Positions 58,742-64,000 of a stretch of 64,000 nt of DNA are shown here, in pieces. The DNA comes from Pandoraea pnomenusa. Lineage in GTDB: Bacteria; Pseudomonadota; Gammaproteobacteria; Burkholderiales; Burkholderiaceae. The translations under genes and the position numbers were made by a program. The notes under the pieces were generated by a model, which worked only from the letters and a program-made list of their open reading frames with translations, was not told the DNA's origin and searched no databases. Position 1 is the first letter of the stretch; each line of letters opens with the position of its first letter. The stretch is taken from contig NZ_CP009553.3 in the NCBI RefSeq assembly GCF_000767615.3, positions 992,001 to 1,056,000 of the forward strand. The letters are read 5' to 3'.

Positions 58742-59266
58742 TTAGGTCAACCAGCCGGTCAGGCCGAGCAGGCTGCCGCCGGCAATGAGCCACAACGGGT
58801 TCCAGCGAGTGCGAAGCGTGATGGCGATGGCCACGAGCGTGACCAGTGCGCGTGCCGCGTTGATGTCGATTTCTCGCGCGAGCAAGGCGCTGCTGGCGGC
58901 GAGCAGACCGACGGTGATGGGCGCGAGGCCCGCACGAACGGCGCGCACCCACGGCGACGTTTCGTGGCGATCGACCCAGCCGCCGACGAGATAGGCCAGT
59001 AGCGAGCTGGGGGCACATTTGGCGAGAGTGGCGGTGAATGCGCCGGGGAGGCCGGCCGCTTGCAGGCCGATCAGCGTGACAGCCATGCCATTGGGGCCGG
59101 GGGCGGCCTGGGCGAGCGAAAAGAACGTGACGAACTGCGCGTCGGTGATCCAGTGGCGGGTGTCGACGGCGTAGCGATGGATATCGGCGAGCGTGACGTT
59201 GGTGCCGCCAACGGCGAGCAGCGACCAGAGCGAGCCATGCAGGAACAGGTCGAGAAGGGTATTCAC
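58742..59266 (-). CDS. Chromate transporter, C-terminal-type CHR half
   Basis: This 174-residue protein is one half of a split CHR-family (ChrA) chromate transporter. It has four to six hydrophobic segments and the family motif AQAAPGPNGMAVTLIG. It starts at GTG 59266, overlapping the stop of the other half by 4 bp (GTGA), so the two halves are made together and are expected to form the transporter. CHR proteins are proposed chromate/sulfate antiporters; true substrate here is inferred. Confidence 0.87.
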   Translation of the reverse strand: MNTLLDLFLHGSLWSLLAVGGTNVTLADIHRYAVDTRHWITDAQFVTFFSLAQAAPGPNGMAVTLIGLQAAGLPGAFTATLAKCAPSSLLAYLVGGWVDRHETSPWVRAVRAGLAPITVGLLAASSALLAREIDINAARALVTLVAIAITLRTRWNPLWLIAGGSLLGLTGWLT

Positions 59267-59892
59267 GAAGCGGCGTCGCGTTTTCTGCGAAGGTGATGGG
59301 CCGTGACGATCGCGCAGGGGCCGAGCACGCCGAGCACGAGCAACAGTGGCAGGCCGAACACGAAACTGCCGACGAACGTGGCGGCGGCGAACGTCGCGGT
59401 GGTCCAGTGTCGTTCCAGCCCGGCGAGCAGGCGCAGCGCGGTGGCGATCACGAGTCCGGTGGCGGCCGGCATCAGGCCGGAGAGCAGATGCTGGACAGTG
59501 GGCGTTTGTCCCCAACGCGCGTAAGCGAAGCCGATCAGGATGATGACGAGGGTCGGGCAGGTGTAGAGGCCGGCGACGGCGGCTGCCGCGCCGCGGGGAC
59601 CACGGAAGCGGCGTCCGAGTACGGTGGCGATGTTGGCGACGTTCGGGCCCGGGAGCAATTGGGCGAGCGGCAGCAGTTCCGCGAATTCACGGTCGGTGAG
59701 CCAGCGGCGCTGATCGACGATCATCCGGCGGGCCCAGGGCAGCACCCCCCCGAAACCCGTGGCGCCGACGGTGCCGAAGGCGAGGGCCAGTTCCCAGCAG
59801 GTGGGCGGGGTTGGCGTACGGGCGACGTCGTAAGTGGCGCTCGGGGAGTTGGAAGCGCGGGGCGCGGTGGTGGCAGTGGGATCGGTGCTCAC
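59263..59892 (-). CDS. Chromate transporter, N-terminal-type CHR half
   Basis: The 209-residue protein is the other CHR half. After a ~30-residue polar N-terminus it has the family motif GATGFGGVLPWARRMIVDQRR, then PLAQLLPGPNVANIATVLG, the characteristic CHR signature. Its ATG overlaps the stop of a 67-residue protein by 4 bp, and its own stop overlaps the second half, making a three-gene coupled unit. Confidence 0.88.
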   Translation of the reverse strand: MSTDPTATTAPRASNSPSATYDVARTPTPPTCWELALAFGTVGATGFGGVLPWARRMIVDQRRWLTDREFAELLPLAQLLPGPNVANIATVLGRRFRGPRGAAAAVAGLYTCPTLVIILIGFAYARWGQTPTVQHLLSGLMPAATGLVIATALRLLAGLERHWTTATFAAATFVGSFVFGLPLLLVLGVLGPCAIVTAHHLRRKRDAAS

Positions 59893-60092
59893 GATTGTCC
59901 GTTACCGGCGGGGCCATGGAGCTCGTGTTCGAGCCGGACGACTTCCTGGGCGACGAGTGCGATGGCGTTGCGGATTTCCATGAGCGCGGTGTAGAGGGCT
60001 TGCGCGTTCTGAGGGGATTGCAGTGCAACGTCGCGGGCGGCGGCTTCGATGGCGTCGAGCGAGAGGGCGATGCGGTCGAGATTTTCCAGCAT
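59889..60092 (-). CDS. Small 67-aa protein coupled to the CHR pair
   Basis: An unrecognised small protein beginning MLENLDRIALSLDAIEAAAR and continuing with a long amphipathic helix that includes MEIRNAIALVAQEVVRLEHE. No membrane span. The ATGA overlap with the first CHR gene implies cotranslation. It may be a small accessory or regulatory factor of the transporter. Confidence 0.6.
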   Translation of the reverse strand: MLENLDRIALSLDAIEAAARDVALQSPQNAQALYTALMEIRNAIALVAQEVVRLEHELHGPAGNGQS

Positions 60093-60144
60093 GGGTCGAT
60101 CTCCGATGGCGCGCGCAGAGCGTGCATGCCCTCATGATACCCAA

Positions 60145-60174
60145 CTGACGTATCGCGGTGGGGGATGTTAGAAT
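60145..60174 (+). promoter_or_regulatory. Promoter of tRNA-Leu(TAA)
   Basis: CTGACG (60145-60150) and TAGAAT (60169-60174) with an 18-bp spacer lie 10 bp before the tRNA start. Confidence 0.7.
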
Positions 60175-60184
60175 GCGTGCCCTT

Positions 60185-60269
60185 GCCGGGGTGATGAAAT
60201 TGGTAAACATAGCGGACTTAAAATCCGCCGCCTTCGGGCTTGCCGGTTCAAGTCCGGTCCCCGGTACCA
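60185..60269 (+). tRNA. tRNA-Leu(TAA)
   Basis: An 85-nt class-II tRNA with acceptor stem GCCGGGG/CCCCGGT, anticodon stem GCGGA/TCCGC around CTTAAAA (TAA), a long variable arm and encoded CCA. The following 1.8 kb is lower in GC and carries broken genes, a typical site of island insertion. Confidence 0.95.
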
Positions 60270-60403
60270 CCAAGGCTTCGCGCCACATCAAGACAGACAC
60301 AGTAATCCCTGTTGTTTCAGGGGCTTGTGTTGGATGTTCTGTTTCAGTAGTTGTGCAATAGCGTAGTCAAAAGTAGCCCAAGAAAGCTATTTTCGCTTCT
60401 CAG

Positions 60404-60432
60404 TGCACCAGATTTGCACCGAAATTTGCACC
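60404..60432. repeat. Three TGCACC direct repeats downstream of tRNA-Leu
   Basis: TGCACC occurs at 60404, 60415 and 60427, spaced 11 and 12 bp. About one helical turn of spacing suggests arm-type integrase sites or the remains of an attachment region. Confidence 0.5.
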
Positions 60433-60467
60433 AAAAAGTTCACGAATTCTCAACTGTCTGACGCCAG

Positions 60468-61024
60468 ATGGAAGTCCTAAGGCTCCTCGTCCCGAACGGG
60501 GCGGCGAGGCTCCTTTTGAAGGTGTTCGATGGCGAGCCGTTCGACTTTCAAAGTCCTTTGCCTTGTGCGCAGGCGCTCGCTCAGTTGCAAATGCTCACCG
60601 AATGGCGTCCTGACAAAAATTCCTTGATAGGCTCTGTGAGTAACGACACTGTCGAGTTGCACATCTCACATGTCTTCATGCGAGGAAATGGCACGCGGTC
60701 CCGAGGGCGCTTACTGACGAGTGGCGAGGGGTCGATACTTGTTGGATCGTTTATGTCTTCAGGTTATGGCCGCTTCATTACCGCAGTAGTCTTGGTATTG
60801 GTGGGCGTTATGCGCTTCGGTGGGCTGTTCGGTGGCCTCTGTCAAGCGGTTACACAAGCATCCAGTCTGCTCAATGCACTGACCGTCACCGGATTCCTGC
60901 TGGTATGGGGGCAGGCGTATGTCTAGTGGGGTGGCTCGTGGTATGGAATGGCGCACCGGCACGCAAGGATGTTCTGGTGATCTCGACAGGCATCCGGAAT
61001 GCGTTGCGCGAGGGCGGGACGTAG
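60468..61024 (+). pseudogene. Membrane protein, frameshifted near its C-terminus
   Basis: The first frame encodes 152 residues and ends LLVWGQAYV with a stop at 60924. The sequence after it, in another frame, continues LVGWLVVWNGAPARKDVLV and ISTGIRNALREGGT before a stop at 61022-61024, so the original protein continued beyond the break. It has a hydrophobic span (FITAVVLVLVGVMRFGGLFGG, about residues 104-124). An indel near 60915-60926 accounts for the shift. Function unknown. Confidence 0.6.
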
Positions 61025-61139
61025 TTCAAGTGTGCCGCTAGCACGCACGACTGGCTGAAGTCGGCCAGGAACGGCCGTTCGACACAGACTCATCGATCGG
61101 TAACAATCTTGACAAGTTAAGCCTATACCGCACACGAAC

Positions 61140-61595
61140 ATGAACCTACTTGCCCATCGCAAACGGTATCGACCCGCAACCGGGTCGGGGGGCGCGACCT
61201 GCACAGAGAGAACCTCTGCGGACTTTTTGATAGACGGACAGTCTTTGCTGGAAATGCTGGTTAAAAGAGCCGGGGGACACGCCGACTTCATGGGCTGTTT
61301 CGTGAGTGGTTACGCGAAGGAACGCGAGCACATGTCTTCGATGCTGCTCGACGTTTTACCGGGGAGCGGAAAGCGCGTACTACTTTATATCTGTCCAGAG
61401 TGCGGCGACGTCGCTTGCGGCGCATATTCGGTCCTTGTGCGACGCGAACGCGAATCCTATGTATGGGAGAGCTTCGCCTACCAGACAAGTGAATCTGACT
61501 TGAAGACATTAGAGGCGTTTGGACCGTTTGTTTTCGACGCCAGAATGTATAGAGGTTCTGTGCTCGCTGCGTCGGCGATTGATGGAACAGAGTAG
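61140..61595 (+). CDS. Hypothetical protein, immunity-protein-like
   Basis: A 151-residue orphan protein beginning MNLLAHRKRYRPATGSGGAT, with GQSLLEMLVKRAGG, LLYICPECGDVACGAYSVLV and YVWESFAYQTSE. The CPECGDVACG segment has a possible metal-binding CxxC. The overall pattern (short, acidic, single domain, next to broken genes) resembles immunity proteins of polymorphic toxin systems, but no toxin is seen, so this is only a guess. Confidence 0.5.
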   Translation: MNLLAHRKRYRPATGSGGATCTERTSADFLIDGQSLLEMLVKRAGGHADFMGCFVSGYAKEREHMSSMLLDVLPGSGKRVLLYICPECGDVACGAYSVLVRRERESYVWESFAYQTSESDLKTLEAFGPFVFDARMYRGSVLAASAIDGTE

Positions 61596-61698
61596 GTCTG
61601 CGGCAACAGTCGGTCAATTTCGGTCAGTCGACGTGACCCGACCAGATCGTCGACAATTCGACATTATCAAGAGCGGCGTTGGACGGATGGAGGCAAAT

Positions 61699-62029
61699 AT
61701 GGGACCCAAAAGGCAAGAGCTGATCGAGGTGTTGGCCAAACTCGCCGATCTACTTGAAATCAACGGGGGACAGCACTGGCGCGCTTGGTTGCTTCGTGCC
61801 AAAGCTCGTTTAGAAAATTCGGATTACTCCGGTATTGAATATTTGCTTCAGGCGTACGGAGGTATGGGCTCGTTCAATGACTTTGTTGCGCCACAGCGCG
61901 CTATAGAGGGGCAGCCCACCGGGGAAATCCGGGTACTTCGAACTGAACGATGAGATAGATGCTTTAAGAACTAAGGCGTGGGAGATTGCAACAGACATAA
62001 AGCGCAGCCACGAAGTCCAGCGCATCTGA
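61699..62029 (+). pseudogene. DUF6966-like small protein, frameshifted
   Basis: The first frame reads MGPKRQELIEVLAKLADLLE, then HWRAWLLRAKARLENSDYSG, then IEYLLQAYGGMGSFNDFV, a good match to the DUF6966 pattern. It stops at 61953, but a second frame carries the rest: YFELNDEIDALRTKAWEIAT, then IKRSHEVQRI, ending at 62029. A one-base gain near the AGAGGGGCAG run at 61900-61913 explains it. GGAGG lies 5-6 nt before the ATG. Confidence 0.6.
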
Positions 62030-62195
62030 TCATTGAATTCATCTCGACTAACCGCATCAGGCAGATCTCGGCCAGTTGCAGTCACTAGCCCGTCCCGCAA
62101 AACTTCCGCTTAAACGAAGCGGCGGGTTCGCATTCCAATCCTGCCAATTGCCCAGGTCTGCATCGTGGAACCAGACGGGCCGCATACGGCGACCG

Positions 62196-62657
62196 CTATT
62201 TATTCCCTGCGCGAGACGATTTCGACCGCAACGCCGAAGTTTCAACCTCTCCAGCAAGCATCGCAATGGTGACCGTCCCGAACTTTTTCAGCAGGACAGC
62301 CTCGGCTTCGAGAAGCGTCGCCGAAAGATGGGCATTCACAGCTTGTTCGACAAGACATTCCGGATGATCCTCCGAAACAAGATGCGAGAAAAGCGAAGGT
62401 TCGCCGACCGCACGGTAGACGTCCAGTAGCGTGATGTTTTCGAGGGATTCGGCCAGCACCCAACCGCCTCCGTGCCCTTTCTCCGAAGTGACGTATCCAA
62501 TATCGCGCAGGCCGCTGAACAAGCGCCTCACGACGACGGCGTTCGTGCACAGCATTTCACCGAGCGCTTCGGAGGTGAGCGGACCATCCGCATGCTTCAT
62601 GTGAATCAACGCGTGCAAGACGCGAGACATGCGGCTATCGGTCTTCATCGTGGGCAC
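62196..62657 (-). CDS. Rrf2-family transcriptional regulator
   Basis: A 153-residue winged-helix repressor: SRMSRVLHALIHMKHADGPLTSEALGEMLCTNAVVVRRLFSGLRDIGYVTSEKGHGGGWVL is the Rrf2 core (one continuous stretch, cited by its ends here). Only two cysteines (MLCTN, PECLVEQ), so no IscR-like cluster. It is divergent from a flavoprotein gene and an AAACTTTT/AAAAGTTT dyad lies between; it is the likely repressor of both. Confidence 0.85.
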   Translation of the reverse strand: MPTMKTDSRMSRVLHALIHMKHADGPLTSEALGEMLCTNAVVVRRLFSGLRDIGYVTSEKGHGGGWVLAESLENITLLDVYRAVGEPSLFSHLVSEDHPECLVEQAVNAHLSATLLEAEAVLLKKFGTVTIAMLAGEVETSALRSKSSRAGNK

Positions 62658-62667
62658 TCATCTCAAG

Positions 62668-62693
62668 AAACTTTTCAAGTTGCGTAAAAGTTT
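62668..62693. promoter_or_regulatory. Candidate Rrf2 operator
   Basis: AAACTTTT (62668-62675) and AAAAGTTT (62686-62693) are exact complements with a 10-bp spacer, 11 bp upstream of the regulator start and about 57 bp before the flavoprotein start. Confidence 0.6.
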
Positions 62694-62749
62694 AACATGG
62701 CGCTATCATGCAACTCTCAATGTTGCGTGATGATCTGGAGAGGGAACGT

Positions 62750-63655
62750 ATGGACGAGCACTACGATGTCATCGTGATCGGCGGCAGCTTCGCCGGTCTT
62801 TCCGCCGCAATGCAGCTGGCGCGCGCGCGACGGCGTGTGCTTGTGCTCGATAGCAGAACGCCACGCAATCGATTCGCATCGCACGCTCATGGTTTTCTCG
62901 GGCAGGATGGCAAGGCGCCCGGCGAGATCATCCATGAGGCGACGGCGCAACTCTCGGCGTATCCGACGGCGCACTTCGCGACAGGCGAAGCACGCACGGC
63001 GGAGCGTGTTGACGATGGCTTCATCGTCACGCAAAGCAGTGGGAGCATCGCAAGCGCGGATCGATTGATCCTTGCGACGGGCGTTCGAGACGAACTGCCC
63101 TCTCTCCCCGGCCTGGATGAACGATGGGGTATCAGCGTGCTGCATTGTCCGTATTGTCACGGTTACGAAGTCGCGGACAAACGGCTCGGCGTCCTGGCGA
63201 CGCATTCATTATCGATTCATCAGGCGATGCTCGTTCCCGACTGGGGGCCGACAACCTGGTTTTCGCAAGGCATCGTCGAGCCGTCGCCCGAAGAGACTGC
63301 GTTGCTCGAAGCCCGCAATGTGCGAATCGAACGGACGCCGGTCGTGGAAGTGCTTGGCGACGTACCCGGCATGACAGGATTGCGTCTCGCCGACGGCCGC
63401 GCCATCGACATCGATGCACTGTTTGTGGGGCCGCGCACCCAGATGGCAAGTCCGCTCGCAAAGCAGCTCGGATGCGAGTTCGACGAAGGTCCGATAGGTC
63501 CCGTTATCCGCGTGGACGACTGGAAGCAGACCACCGTTCCGGGAGTGTTTGCCGCTGGCGATGCGGCGAGCGCATGGTCCAACGCGACGTTCGCCTCGGC
63601 CGCCGGCGTTGCAGCGGGCGTCGCGGCACATCGCTCGCTCATTTTTGGCTTGTAA
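62750..63655 (+). CDS. Thioredoxin-reductase-like NAD(P)/FAD oxidoreductase
   Basis: The 301-residue flavoprotein has the FAD-binding start YDVIVIGGSFAGLSAAMQLA, a redox CxxC in VLHCPYCHGYEV and the C-terminal FAD motif VPGVFAAGDAAS. It resembles thioredoxin reductase but lacks the usual NADPH-binding GxGxxA motif in good form (LGVLATHSLSIHQAM), so its electron donor may differ. AGAGGGA lies just upstream of ATG 62750. It is divergent from the Rrf2 regulator. Confidence 0.87.
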   Translation: MDEHYDVIVIGGSFAGLSAAMQLARARRRVLVLDSRTPRNRFASHAHGFLGQDGKAPGEIIHEATAQLSAYPTAHFATGEARTAERVDDGFIVTQSSGSIASADRLILATGVRDELPSLPGLDERWGISVLHCPYCHGYEVADKRLGVLATHSLSIHQAMLVPDWGPTTWFSQGIVEPSPEETALLEARNVRIERTPVVEVLGDVPGMTGLRLADGRAIDIDALFVGPRTQMASPLAKQLGCEFDEGPIGPVIRVDDWKQTTVPGVFAAGDAASAWSNATFASAAGVAAGVAAHRSLIFGL

Positions 63656-64000
63656 TCGATCGTGGAAGTGGCCGCGCCCTGGCAGCGGGCGCTAACGCGT
63701 CGAGTGCATCAACCGCCTATCCGCGGGGCTCGCAGTCGTCCGAGGTGGCCACGGGGCGGTCCGGTCGATCATTCGTGCGCCTTGGCTCTTCCCACGAGCA
63801 GGTAAAGGCCATTGAGGCCGGAAGCCGAACGGCTACTTCACAGGCGAGAATCGCCATTCAACCGGCCGTGTGTCAAGTGACTCGGCTGGGTCGGAAATGG
63901 GCTCTCGTGACCGGCCGCAATCGGCCAAACTCGGACATTGGTGGTGGTCATGGGACCGGCCGCACGCCGATCAGAACCAGTCGCTCAACCTGTTCACTCG
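63656..64000. other. 345-bp region without a gene at the window end
   Basis: No credible gene is visible. GCGCCC (63674-63679) pairs with GGGCGC (63687-63692), probably a terminator hairpin of the flavoprotein gene although no U tract follows. CCGGCCGCAATCGGCC-type inverted repeats occur near 63915. Confidence 0.5.

Overview
The window is high-GC, gene-dense bacterial chromosome from a betaproteobacterium, most likely a Burkholderiaceae member. Pandoraea or a close relative is my inference from gene order and protein style. Three observations support this: the fatty-acid/sigma-E/lepA-lepB-rnc-era-recO-pdxJ-acpS-nagZ order, a beta/gamma-type EF-P with Arg32 next to its EarP rhamnosyltransferase, and Burkholderia-type porin and LysR genes.

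Bases 1-28.7 kb are conserved core. They begin with the 3' part of sppA, then an RsmI-like methylase and a Maf-type hydrolase on the minus strand. Next come yceD/DUF177-rpmF, then plsX-fabH-fabD-fabG-acpP-fabF (fatty-acid initiation and elongation). The envelope-stress unit rpoE-rseA-rseB-mucD follows, with a glutaredoxin, lepA, lepB, rnc, era, recO, pdxJ, acpS and nagZ. A terminator separates these from a minus-strand earP-efp pair. uvrC, a two-domain K+ channel and pgsA close the block. Several core proteins (RNase III, RecO, AcpS, UvrC) carry long low-complexity extensions or inserts.

Bases 28.7-34.6 kb start with a tRNA cluster (2x Gly-GCC, Cys-GCA) behind a very good sigma-70 promoter. 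Two small orphan genes, a LysR regulator, a VOC protein and an MFS-ketopantoate-reductase-like pair follow. Bases 34.7-38.2 kb hold two more LysR genes flanking a metallo-beta-lactamase-fold operon. Both LysR genes have a candidate palindromic operator at their promoters.

Bases 38.4-51.5 kb contain a dispersed sugar-acid (glucarate/galactarate-type) catabolic set: a FadR-type GntR regulator, a porin, an enolase-superfamily dehydratase, a four-gene ABC transporter, a 2,5-dioxovalerate dehydrogenase and a 5-dehydro-4-deoxyglucarate dehydratase. A 13-bp dyad (GTCAT-N3-ATGAC and a one-base variant) recurs upstream of both catabolic blocks and is a candidate regulon operator. A secreted-protein/ECF-sigma/anti-sigma unit sits in the middle of this set.

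Bases 51.5-60.2 kb are mixed. They hold a Nitr_red_assoc-type protein, a frameshifted haem-oxygenase-like gene with a possible small gene in front, an EamA exporter, an unknown 275-aa protein, the ergothioneine genes egtB-egtD, and a split CHR chromate transporter preceded by a coupled 67-aa protein. After a tRNA-Leu(TAA) at 60.2 kb there is a more AT-rich, decayed stretch to about 62.1 kb with two frameshifted genes and one intact orphan, which looks like an island remnant. The window ends with a divergent Rrf2 regulator and a thioredoxin-reductase-like flavoprotein.

I did not find an IS element, CRISPR array or obvious defence system. The most distinctive material is the candidate sugar-acid regulon, the haem-oxygenase-like locus at 52.7-54.0 kb, and the decayed stretch after tRNA-Leu.
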